8,141 nucleotides of DNA from QHWK01 sp035259385 (GCA_035259385.1 DATFWL010000567.1:1-8141); one strand, 5' to 3'; counted from the stretch's first letter, positions 1 to 6,781 are shown. Numbers and translations: made by a program. The notes: a model not told the origin generated them from the sequence alone.

Positions 1-312
1 TGGTGGGCCCAGGACCAAGCGTGGATTCTCCACTCGGCGGCCTGGTGGCGGCGGCACTGGGACAAGACCGGCATCCTCGACATCGCCCTGGCCGACACCC
101 TGCCCGACGGCTGGCGGCTCTGGCTGGACTGGCTCAGGATCATTGCCCCCGACAACGTGACGGAGATCCGGGCGCTGGAAGCCGACGCCGGCCGCCACTT
201 CGGCTACGTCCGAGCCGTGGGCCACCGCCGGGCCGAGGCGCAACTGTTCGACCCGCTCATGTCTGTGCCCACGCGATACACACAAAAGCCGCTACTGCGT
301 CAACGAGGATAG
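1..312 (+). CDS. SAM-dependent methyltransferase, C-terminal part (5' end outside window)
   Basis: Frame 1 is open from the first base to a TAG at 310-312 and gives 103 residues starting WWAQDQAWILHSAAWWRRHW and ending TQKPLLRQRG. The pattern S-x-x-WWRRHW-x-KTG, then ADTLPDGWRLWLDW and ALEADAGRHFGYVRAVG, is what I recognise from the C-terminal end of a group of small class I SAM-dependent methyltransferases. The Rossmann core with its SAM-binding glycine motif would lie upstream and is not visible, so the methyl acceptor cannot be stated. The tryptophan- and histidine-rich composition is protein-like, whereas the overlapping ORF in the other frame (3-344) is arginine/proline-rich and looks like a shadow. 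The stop lies about 9 bp before the insertion sequence and, with that element removed, 13 bp before an attC-like hairpin. The C-terminus therefore appears native and not cut by the insertion. Family call is from memory of the motif pattern, moderately sure. Confidence 0.72.
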   Translation, partial: WWAQDQAWILHSAAWWRRHWDKTGILDIALADTLPDGWRLWLDWLRIIAPDNVTEIRALEADAGRHFGYVRAVGHRRAEAQLFDPLMSVPTRYTQKPLLRQRG

Positions 313-326
313 CGCTGCGCATGAGC

Positions 327-371
327 AACCGGGAACATCGGTAACAAAGTAAACTGGCAACATGGGTAACA
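327..371 (+). repeat. IS481 left terminal inverted repeat
   Basis: This segment runs from AACCGGG to GGGTAACA and matches the reverse complement of 1639-1683 at 39 of 45 positions, without gaps. It contains two direct copies of a 12-mer, ACATCGGTAACA and ACATGGGTAACA, which probably serve as repeated transposase-binding sites. It is distal to the transposase stop codon. Confidence 0.88.
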
Positions 372-390
372 GTGCCTTGCCGTGAAATCT

Positions 391-450
391 GGGTCTGGGA
401 GAGCTGAGGAAGCCGCGTTCTTCAGCGGGTTCCTCAGCTCTTCCAGACCC
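391..450 (-). terminator. Long hairpin overlapping the transposase stop
   Basis: Arms 391-410 and 431-450 are complementary at 19 of 20 positions, and pairing continues inward with 411/430 and 413-416/425-428, leaving a small loop. The right arm is coding: the last transposase residues WVWKS and the TGA at 434-436 lie in it. Read on the minus strand, the stem forms as transcription leaves the gene. It is followed by AGATTTC rather than a proper U-tract, so intrinsic termination is possible but not certain. It may instead shield the IS from through-transcription, or stabilise the mRNA 3' end. Confidence 0.55.
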
Positions 451-1604
451 ACCGCGTGCCGTGCACCGTGGCATTGCGCTCGTCGAGGCGCCCGATCAGC
501 ACGCGACAGAAGTAGATCGACCAAATCCCATCGGCCACCTCCTCGAGGCCGACGCGGTGATGAATCAGCGCATTGGCGATGAACACCAGCCGTTTCTTGA
601 ACCGAAAGGTGCCTGCATTGGTGACGTGCTTCACGACGAAGTGCCCCGGGTATTCGACCGGTGGCACCCTGCCGGTGTAGGTGCGTGCGGAAGGTTGATA
701 AAGCGCGCCGGGCGTGCGGCCGCGCAACGCCTGGTGCGGCCGTTCGTCATTGTATTCGGCGCGGAATCGGTTGAAGGCGCGTTGCTGCGCCGCCAGCGTG
801 GCGCGCGCCGGGCGAATCGCCTCCCGTTTCAGTGTCCGGTGCATGCGCTCGTGCGCGCCGTTCTGTTGCGGATGCGCGGGGAGGATCCGCTGATGCTGAA
901 TCCCAAGCTGCATCCACCAGACATTCAGGGGCGACAGACCGTGAATCGCGACGGTCGCGAACGGCACGCCATTGTCCGTCCGAATCGCGTGCGGGAGGCC
1001 GTAGTCACGAAAGAGTCGGTCAAAGACAGTCTGCACACCCTCGCCCCTGGTCGTCAGCAGCCCCTGGCACCCGAGCAGACAGCGGGTGTGCAGATCGGCG
1101 ACGGTGAGGGGGTAACAGTAGCGGCCGTCGCCGGTCCGAAACTGGCCCTTGAAATCGGCGGTCCACAGGTCGTTGGGCTGTGTCGTGGTCGCTGGCACCA
1201 CGGCCGGGATGTTGGTCAGTGCGCCGGCGGCGGCGCTTGGTCACCAGTCCTTCGCGCGCCAGCAGATCGCCGGCGGTGCTGGCCGCGGGCAGGGTGAGAT
1301 CCGGATGGCGTGGGGTGAGCCAGTCGAGCAACTTGGCCGGTCCCCACGTCGGGTGCGCCCGCCGCGCGTCACAAATGAGCTGCGCGATCTCGTCCGACAT
1401 CGCATGCGGACAGCGATGCGGTGCGCGACTCCGGTCCTGCAAGGCCGCACGACCACCTGCGTCGAAGCGGTCGAGCCATTTGTAGCCAGTCCTCCGACTG
1501 ATGCTGTAGCGCGCACACAGTTCGGTCATCGTGTACAGTCCACGTTGCTGGTCGCGGACGAACCGTTCCCGCTGCTCCATGGGCGTCGCCTCCTGCCAGG
1601 GCAT
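434..1604 (-). pseudogene. IS481-family transposase, split by a frameshift
   Basis: Two overlapping frames make one transposase. The first (1604 down) starts MPWQEATPMEQRERF, with an AGGAGG ribosome-binding site 7 nt upstream (complement of 1612-1617). It carries a helix-turn-helix (LYTMTELCARYSISRRTGYKW), a second DNA-binding region (HPTWGPAKLLDWL) and an arginine run, then loses homology after HPGR near 1205. The second frame, readable from about 1240 down to the TGA at 434-436, holds the integrase core: WTADFKGQF and RTDNGVPF give the first two catalytic aspartates, and PQQNGAHERMHRTLK the glutamate. The C-terminal DERPHQALRGRTPGALY is also typical. All DDE residues are present; the defect is a single shift (one extra base, or two lost) around 1200-1240. 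Family members are usually one ORF of about 380-400 residues, so this copy is probably dead, although a programmed frameshift or a sequencing error cannot be excluded. Large plus-strand ORFs over this stretch are antisense shadows. Confidence 0.9.
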
Positions 1605-1638
1605 CGACCAACCTCCTGTTGGCTGCCCAGCGTAAAGG

Positions 1639-1683
1639 TGTTACCCATGTTGCCGGTTTGATCTGTTACCTATGTACCCGGTT
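1639..1683 (-). repeat. IS481 right terminal inverted repeat
   Basis: Read on the minus strand, this segment runs AACCGGG to GGGTAACA and mirrors 327-371. It includes ACATAGGTAACA and ACATGGGTAACA. It lies upstream of the transposase ribosome-binding site, so the transposase promoter should be in or just inside it. I see no convincing -35/-10 pair there. Confidence 0.88.
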
Positions 1684-1696
1684 TGTACCGCAAACG

Positions 1697-1762
1697 GCCT
1701 AACCCGGATTGCAGCTGACGGGCTCAGCCAGGCTTAGCCCTCAGCTGAATCCCGTGTTGCTG
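1697..1762 (+). other. attC-like integron recombination site (candidate)
   Basis: Parts in order: GCCTAAC at 1697-1703 matches the R'' consensus RYYYAAC exactly. A short unpaired spacer follows (1704-1707). L''-like ATT-G-CAGCTGA (1708-1718) pairs with TCAGCTG-AAT (1741-1750). G1711 and C1719 are single unpaired bases on the same strand, like attC extrahelical bases. A 10-bp stem (1720-1729 with 1731-1740, one mismatch) closes the hairpin. A second spacer (1751-1755) leads to GTT at 1756, where recombination G^TT would fall. The four bases after GTT (GCTG) do not fit RRRY, the main weakness. In integrated cassettes those bases come from the next cassette, so divergence exactly there is not fatal. 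Length of about 66 bp is in the attC range, and the position, 13 bp after the methyltransferase stop once the IS is removed, is right for a gene cassette. The alternative is a rho-independent-style terminator lacking a U-tract. Confidence 0.45.
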
Positions 1763-1782
1763 CCTCGCGACAAAGGATATGA

Positions 1783-1858
1783 CTCTATCGGGATTGACCC
1801 GGCGCGCGATCGCGCGACTTGAGGAGGAAGCACCACTCGCGGGTCACTCCCGATAGAG
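1783..1858. repeat. 18-bp inverted repeat around a GC palindrome
   Basis: Arms CTCTATCGGGATTGACCC (1783-1800) and its near-complement at 1841-1858 match at 17 of 18 positions. Inside lies a perfect 14-bp palindrome, CGCGCGATCGCGCG (1803-1816), then a purine-rich stretch GAGGAGGAAG. The unit is 76 bp and not obviously coding. It could be a REP-like element, a small MITE-like remnant, or a structured RNA. I see no target duplication at the edges, and no T-tract on either side that would make it an intrinsic terminator. Confidence 0.6.
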
Positions 1859-2051
1859 CCGTTTGAACGAAGCCGCTGGCGTCTGCGGCGGATCAGTATG
1901 GGCGTCGATTGTGTTTCGGGTTCATGAAGAGTCAAGCGCGAGTCCCTCGATCCAGGCCTGCACGGTGAGTTGACGTACGGTGAATCGTTCGAGGGCGACC
2001 ATCATCCCACCACAGTCGCGCAGGACGCATCAGCACAAAACGCTGTCGCAA

Positions 2052-2057
2052 TATAAT
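2052..2057 (+). promoter_or_regulatory. Possible -10 box for the STAND gene
   Basis: A perfect TATAAT (2052-2057) sits in an AT-rich patch unusual for this GC-rich region, about 110 bp before the STAND start codon and on its strand. The hexamer at the expected -35 place, ATCAGC (2029-2034), is poor, so recognition might need an activator. If real, the transcript would start near 2064 and carry a leader of about 100 nt containing the 2099-2145 stem-loop. Confidence 0.3.
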
Positions 2058-2098
2058 CGGCCGGTCTTCTTCACAGCATCGCGGTCACGGGTGTATAA

Positions 2099-2145
2099 CG
2101 GCACGTCCGCGGCAGGCCGTGCGCGTCGCGTGCGCACACGTGCCG
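2099..2145 (+). other. Nested stem-loop in the STAND gene leader
   Basis: CGGCACGT (2099-2106) pairs perfectly with ACGTGCCG (2138-2145), enclosing a second stem GTGCGC (2119-2124) with GCGCAC (2132-2137). It ends 22 nt before the ATG at 2168. No U-tract follows. It may influence translation of a gene that has no good Shine-Dalgarno sequence, or may simply reflect GC-rich composition. Confidence 0.35.
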
Positions 2146-2167
2146 CACGTTTGTCGTCCGATGCGAC

Positions 2168-5100
2168 ATGAGCCGTTCAGGGATGTCGACCGATCGCGCC
2201 CGAATTCGCGTCTTCCTCAGCTCCACATGGCTGGACCTGCGGGAGGAGCGCGAGGCGGTGGAGAAGATCATCCACAGGATGCGAACGCTGGAGTACTCCG
2301 GAATGGAGCACTTCGGCAGCCGTAGCGAGAGCGCGCGCGACGTCAGCCTCGCCGAAGTCGCCGAGTGCGATCTCTACGTCGGACTGCTGGCGGGCCGATT
2401 CGGCAGCGGAATCACTGAGGCTGAATACCGCGCGGCGCGTAAGGCAGACATTCCCTGCCTGTTCTATCTCAAAGACGAATCGCGGATCGCCGAGGACCAG
2501 CGCGACACGTCGTCCGAGGCGCGGGCACGGCTGAAAGCATTTCGCGAGGAACTCACCGACCCGGATCTCGTTCCGCTCGCGCAGGTGTTCTGCGAACCGA
2601 ACCACCTCGCCGCCCAAGTCGCTGCGGACCTGCACAACTGGGTGTTCGAGCGAGTGCTGGCCGCGCGGCTCGAACAGGCGGCGCGCGCCGGCGAAGTGGG
2701 ACTGGTCCGACAGATCACGAAGTTCTCGTACAGCGAGGAACCGCTCCGGGCGGCGTTGCGCGCGAGAGGTGTAGCGCTGACGTCGTCGCTGTTCGAGTCC
2801 CTGTTGACGCTGGCAGGGCCGGCGCTGCTCAATCAACTGTTTCAGGGGGTCGAGCAGCTCAGCAGCGATTACGCCGCCAGGATTCAGAACTTCTTCGACA
2901 CCTATCTCGGAACGACCGCTCACCCGGTCGCGTTCGGCGGACGCGACGACGATCTCCGCGGACTCGACATGTGGCTCGAAGCACTCGACCCGACGCCGTA
3001 TCTTCTCCTCTCGGGGGGAGCCGGCAGCGGGAAGTCAGCGTTGCTCGCGCGGTGGACCCGCCACCTCCTCGGCCGCGAGGCACTGCACGTCGTGGTCGCA
3101 CCGGTCAGCATCAGGTTCCGTACCAGTCTCGCTGCCGTCTTCTTCCCGCTACTGGCAGCGCGGCTCGCGGCGATTCACGGAGAGCGCCTACCGGCGCGGA
3201 CCGACATCAGCGTCGAGGCGTGGCGCGGCATCGTCAGCGGCTATCTCGCCCGTCCGGTTCCTGACGGCCATCGTCTCGTCCTCGTCGTGGATGGGATCGA
3301 TGAGGCCGCAGGCTGGAGCGGAGGGCCAGACCTGTTTCCGGTCGCGCCGCCGGAGGGTCTCCGGATCGTCCTTTCGGCGCGGCACACGGCGAACGCGCCG
3401 GACGCAGGCGCCTGGCTGCGACGCCTCGGCTGGGATGCCCCGCACTTGGCCCGGACGCTCGTCCTCACCGCGCTGACCAGCGAAGGCGTTCTCGACGTCA
3501 TCCGGCAGGCGGCAGGACTGTTATCGGACAGCGAGCGCGCCGGAGTCGCGCACGAAGTGTATCGCCTGACCGCGGGAGACGCCTTGCTCGTCCAGCTTTA
3601 CATAGCGGACCTGCAGCGCGGCGCGAACGTACGCGATCTGAACAAGGTCGTGCCCGGGCTCGCCGGGTACTTCGACAACTGGTGGACCGATCAGGCGAAA
3701 CAGTGGGGCGACGCGACGCCGCTCCGCCAGAAGGATGTACAAGCGATCCTCGGGATTCTCGCGACTGCGTGGGGGCCGCTGACGCGCGATGACATCCTCG
3801 CGCTCACGCCCGGCGACGCCAATCTCTCCAGCTGGACTCTGGACGACGCGCTCCGTCCGATCGAGCGATTCGTGATGGCGTCCGCAGCGGAGAGCGGCTA
3901 CGTCTTCTCGCATCCACGGTTCGCCTCGTTTCTCCGCGAGCGAATGGGCAAGGCTGAGCAACGGCGCTGGGAACAGCGTTACCTGGAGTGGGGAACGTGG
4001 ACGCTCGACCAGCTCGCCGCAGGCGTCATGCGGCCCGAGGATGTCTCCGCCTACCTCGTGCACTACCTTGGCGTTCACCTCGAGCAGAACGGCGCCCCGC
4101 CAACCGTGTTCCTGCGCCTCGCCAGCACGGGCTGGCGACGAGCGTGGTCGAAGTACGACGACGGCCCCGCGGGATTCATGAACGATCTGGATCGAGTGTG
4201 GACGGTCATCGATCGTGAGAACGTAGCGGCCCTGCAGGCCGCGCATGCGCCCGCCCACGTCGCGAATGCCGTCCGACTCGCGATGCTGCGCGCCGAGATC
4301 CGGTCGAGTACTCCTGGGCTGACGCCGGCGCTGCGCGAGCGGCTCGTCGAAACCGGCGTCTGGAGGCTTTCACGAGCGATCACCGCCGCCCGCCTGGTCA
4401 CGGACGACGCTGAGCGCGCCGGTTCGCTGGCCCGCCTCGCACGGTTCGCCGATGACGTCCAGCGATCGAGTCTCGAACAAGAGGCACTCGCGGCGGCGCT
4501 GGAGGAGAGAGAGCCGTCGAAGCAGGGAGTCGTCCTCGGCCAAATGGTGGCGACGTTCCAGGACCCGCCGGTGACGGAACTGATTGGCGCGCTCAGCCGG
4601 CTCGTGTGGGAGCGCCGCCGCGTTCTGCAAGACGCGGCAAGGTGGCTGCTCCAAAAGGGCGACGTATCGACGCTGGTGCATATCGCGCGCGAATCGAACG
4701 AGTCACTGGCGACGGCGCTGGACGCGGAAGCACTGTACGCGGCGGTTAAAGCCGATCGCCAGGAGACGGTGGCGGCACTGGTGCAGCACGCGGATTCGGA
4801 CGACCGCCAGAGGGTTCTGTGTGGCATCGCCGTTCATCACGCTGCGAGGAAGGTACCGTTGCCTGAGTGGATTCTCGCAATCGCCGAGCGTGACCATACC
4901 TTCCCGCAGATCACGCAGCTCGCCGCCCTGGCTCGCGGCGTGCCCGCCAGCCTCTCGCCAGGCGACGTCCCATGGCTCGTCAAGGTGCTGTCGGGCGAAG
5001 CCCTGGTCACCCAAGAGGACGTGGCAGTGCTCGTGCTCGACATCCGCCAGGACCTTCCCGCGGCGACTCGCCGGGCACTCGAACAATCGCTGCCAACCGC

Positions 5101-6754
5101 GTTCGGAGTCCCCGAACCGGTCACGCGTCTGTTGACAACGGAAAGAGACGCGTTCGAGGTCACACTGGACAGCGTGCGCTCGGCGGGCAACCCTGCCGAG
5201 CGGACGAAGGCGGTCGCGACGATCGCGTCCATTTTCACCAGCGGCAGTGAGGAGCAGATCGCACCATTGCTCGGCGAGTCCGAGGACCTGTCCGAGAAGA
5301 ACCAGACGCTCTTTGCGATTGCGGTCCAACTCGCGCGGCTTGGCCGCGATGCAGAGGCAATCGACACCGTGGGGCGCATTTCTTTCGCCGAGGCCGTTAG
5401 CCCGGCGCTCGTGGTCCTGCTTCGAGAGATGGCTCCAGACACACGGCGACGCGTCGGTTTGCCGCTCCTGCGTTCGCTCGATCCCGGCAAGCCCGCTCAC
5501 CTCGACATCGTCGAGCACCTCATGAACACACTGGTCGCCGAAGTCGAGGAGCCGGACCTACGGCGATTCGTGGACACGATAGTGCGGCCGGCGAGTATGG
5601 CCGAACAACGGCTGGCCTCTCTGAGCTGGGACCCGGCGGCGAACGCGGCGGAGTTCGAACGAGCACTGGCGTCGTACGTGAACGATACGACCGTATCGGC
5701 AGTGCTGCTGCGAGCCGGCGTGACGGGCAGCCTTGCCCTGCGGCGCGGCATCGCGGCCATGATGCTGGCACGCCCATCCTACGTGACGGCCGATGTCCGC
5801 CTGATCGGCATGGTCGTGCGCGGCTTGCCGCAGCCCGAACAGCGGGAGTTGTTCGGCCGCATCTCGGCTCTGGTCGAACGGATGGCATCCGCCGACGACA
5901 AGCTGATCATGCAGATCCGGCTCGAGCGCCTCGCGCCCACGTGCGATCACCCGATCCTGTCCGTCGAAGACGCGCTCGCGCTGTTGCAACGATTGGACGA
6001 CGCCGAGCAACGACGCGACGTCCTGCGCTGGCTGCACGATCGCCTCGAGGGCGGCGACCGTGAGCGGCTCATCGATCTCGTCGTAGAAGAGCTGCATCGG
6101 CAATACTCGTCGCTTGGCAGGCTCGACGAGTTGCTGTTCGAGACGCTTCCGCCACGGATCGTGCGTAATCTGGAGGCGCAGTTCTCGCAGATGTCCGCGC
6201 CGCACGTCTGGACGGGGCTCGCGTCGAGCCTGGACACGGAGTCCCGCGATCATCTGCTGCGCTGGGCGCGGATGGTGACTACGCTCGATGCCGATCTCAT
6301 CCGCGTGCTGGTCGCTTTCGTGCCCTTCCTCGACGGTGAACCGCGCAAGGAGGTGATCGACACAATCATTGGGCCGCGCCTGATCCGTCACCTCGGCGAC
6401 GCGCTGGGCCACGAGTTCCTCTTCCTCGACTCAAACGGCAAGGATTTCTGGCAGCGGTTCGCCGTCCTCATCGGTCGACTTCACCCAGAGCACTGGGACG
6501 TCATCGTTGCCGAACCGAACGCCGAGATGCGCGACATCGCGCTCTACCTCCTAGGCGAGTCGATACGCGATGCGGACCATTCGACACAGTACAGACTGCT
6601 GAAGAGCCTCGTCGCGCCGCGGACCGAACTCTCGACGGGGCAGCTGCTGGAGGGGCTGGTCGCGCTCACGCCGCTCATCGAACGCTTCGGTGGTGAGGCC
6701 GCGCTCGCCAGTTGCCGGGACATCCTCACCGACGCGCCCGCGGTGCTCGCCTGA
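2168..6754 (+). CDS. DUF4062-NACHT/STAND NTPase with long helical C-terminus; candidate anti-phage protein
   Basis: The 1528-residue product has three parts. Residues 11-165 form a DUF4062 domain: RVFLSSTWLDLREERE (14-29), GME (45-47), CDLYVGLLAGRFGS (67-80), ITEAEY (82-87) and a buried strand IPCLFYL (95-101). Residues 250-500 are a P-loop NTPase: FGGRDDDL lead-in (256-263), Walker A GGAGSGKS (283-290), Walker B LVLVVDGIDE (370-379) with the DGxDE signature of NACHT-type STAND ATPases, and a sensor-like strand LRIVLSAR (398-405). A winged-helix region ends in FSHPRFASFLRERM (580-593). Residues 595-1528 are all-helical and leucine/alanine/arginine-rich, with TPR-like phrases such as SRAITAARLVTDDAERAGSLARLA and LARLGRDAEAIDTVGRIS. 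No signal peptide or membrane segment is visible, so it is probably cytoplasmic. Family knowledge: STAND proteins oligomerise on ligand sensing and switch on an N-terminal effector; DUF4062 is TIR-like and also precedes a NACHT in animal TEP1. The antiviral role is inferred. Start: ATG 2168 gives the longest form, ATG 2183 also keeps DUF4062 whole, and neither has a strong ribosome-binding site. The gene stands alone between debris. Confidence 0.88.
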   Translation: MSRSGMSTDRARIRVFLSSTWLDLREEREAVEKIIHRMRTLEYSGMEHFGSRSESARDVSLAEVAECDLYVGLLAGRFGSGITEAEYRAARKADIPCLFYLKDESRIAEDQRDTSSEARARLKAFREELTDPDLVPLAQVFCEPNHLAAQVAADLHNWVFERVLAARLEQAARAGEVGLVRQITKFSYSEEPLRAALRARGVALTSSLFESLLTLAGPALLNQLFQGVEQLSSDYAARIQNFFDTYLGTTAHPVAFGGRDDDLRGLDMWLEALDPTPYLLLSGGAGSGKSALLARWTRHLLGREALHVVVAPVSIRFRTSLAAVFFPLLAARLAAIHGERLPARTDISVEAWRGIVSGYLARPVPDGHRLVLVVDGIDEAAGWSGGPDLFPVAPPEGLRIVLSARHTANAPDAGAWLRRLGWDAPHLARTLVLTALTSEGVLDVIRQAAGLLSDSERAGVAHEVYRLTAGDALLVQLYIADLQRGANVRDLNKVVPGLAGYFDNWWTDQAKQWGDATPLRQKDVQAILGILATAWGPLTRDDILALTPGDANLSSWTLDDALRPIERFVMASAAESGYVFSHPRFASFLRERMGKAEQRRWEQRYLEWGTWTLDQLAAGVMRPEDVSAYLVHYLGVHLEQNGAPPTVFLRLASTGWRRAWSKYDDGPAGFMNDLDRVWTVIDRENVAALQAAHAPAHVANAVRLAMLRAEIRSSTPGLTPALRERLVETGVWRLSRAITAARLVTDDAERAGSLARLARFADDVQRSSLEQEALAAALEEREPSKQGVVLGQMVATFQDPPVTELIGALSRLVWERRRVLQDAARWLLQKGDVSTLVHIARESNESLATALDAEALYAAVKADRQETVAALVQHADSDDRQRVLCGIAVHHAARKVPLPEWILAIAERDHTFPQITQLAALARGVPASLSPGDVPWLVKVLSGEALVTQEDVAVLVLDIRQDLPAATRRALEQSLPTAFGVPEPVTRLLTTERDAFEVTLDSVRSAGNPAERTKAVATIASIFTSGSEEQIAPLLGESEDLSEKNQTLFAIAVQLARLGRDAEAIDTVGRISFAEAVSPALVVLLREMAPDTRRRVGLPLLRSLDPGKPAHLDIVEHLMNTLVAEVEEPDLRRFVDTIVRPASMAEQRLASLSWDPAANAAEFERALASYVNDTTVSAVLLRAGVTGSLALRRGIAAMMLARPSYVTADVRLIGMVVRGLPQPEQRELFGRISALVERMASADDKLIMQIRLERLAPTCDHPILSVEDALALLQRLDDAEQRRDVLRWLHDRLEGGDRERLIDLVVEELHRQYSSLGRLDELLFETLPPRIVRNLEAQFSQMSAPHVWTGLASSLDTESRDHLLRWARMVTTLDADLIRVLVAFVPFLDGEPRKEVIDTIIGPRLIRHLGDALGHEFLFLDSNGKDFWQRFAVLIGRLHPEHWDVIVAEPNAEMRDIALYLLGESIRDADHSTQYRLLKSLVAPRTELSTGQLLEGLVALTPLIERFGGEAALASCRDILTDAPAVLA

Positions 6755-6781
6755 GGCGATCAACGGAACATCGGCGCGCCA

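Larger units (their letters stand above)
322..1688 (-). mobile_element. IS481-family insertion sequence
   Basis: A transposase of IS481 type on the minus strand is bracketed by imperfect terminal inverted repeats at 327-371 and 1639-1683 (39 of 45 positions match by eye). The ends contain tandem copies of the motif ACAT-n-GGTAACA, as is usual for this family. The exact tips are uncertain. I place them at about 322 and 1688 because the tetranucleotide CGCA lies directly outside both (318-321 and 1689-1692) and could be a 4-bp target duplication, but so short a match may be chance. The resulting length, about 1.37 kb, fits the family. The element sits just past the stop of the methyltransferase gene and before an attC-like hairpin, so it interrupts no visible coding sequence. 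With the transposase frameshifted, it is probably not autonomously mobile unless supplied with transposase in trans. Confidence 0.88.
1689..2167. other. Intergenic region rich in dyad symmetry, no convincing gene
   Basis: About 480 bp separate the IS from the STAND gene. It holds three strong inverted repeats (1708-1750, 1783-1858, 2099-2145) and a TATAAT at 2052, annotated separately. The short ORFs here (for example 1741-1935 minus and 1980-2171 plus) are rich in R and S, have no recognisable motif and no clear ribosome-binding site, so I do not call them. A 27-codon minus-strand reading frame (1922-2005, MMVALERFTVRQLTVQ...) looks more protein-like and could be the end of a decayed gene, but is too short to judge. 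Confidence 0.6.

Noticed and set aside
3..344. 113-codon ORF beginning MGPGPSVDSP
   Set aside because: Arg/Pro-rich shadow of frame 1, which carries the methyltransferase-like tryptophan-rich sequence. It also runs into the IS end.
461..1297. 278-codon plus-strand ORF over the IS
   Set aside because: It is exactly antisense to the IS481 transposase, which has clear DDE and HTH motifs, and its translation has no recognisable domain.
1922..2005. 27-codon minus-strand ORF MMVALERFTVRQLTVQ...
   Set aside because: Reads like protein but is too short, has no ribosome-binding site that I trust and matches no family I know. Noted only as a possible gene relic.
2093..2155. Second attC-like structure (GTATAAC ... 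GTTTGTC around the leader hairpin)
   Set aside because: Both boxes miss the RYYYAAC/GTTRRRY consensus, the spacers are unequal (0 and 4 nt), and there are no extrahelical bases. Better treated as a leader stem-loop.
4703..5518. 271-codon minus-strand ORF, and other long minus-strand ORFs at 2177-2923, 3521-4258, 4075-4827 and 5558-6412
   Set aside because: They lie wholly inside the STAND gene, have no start signals or motifs, and are expected in GC-rich DNA with few stop codons.
6764..6773. GGAACATCGG, same 10-mer as in the IS left end (332-341)
   Set aside because: No further IS-end similarity around it and no second ACAT-n-GGTAACA motif. Most likely chance.
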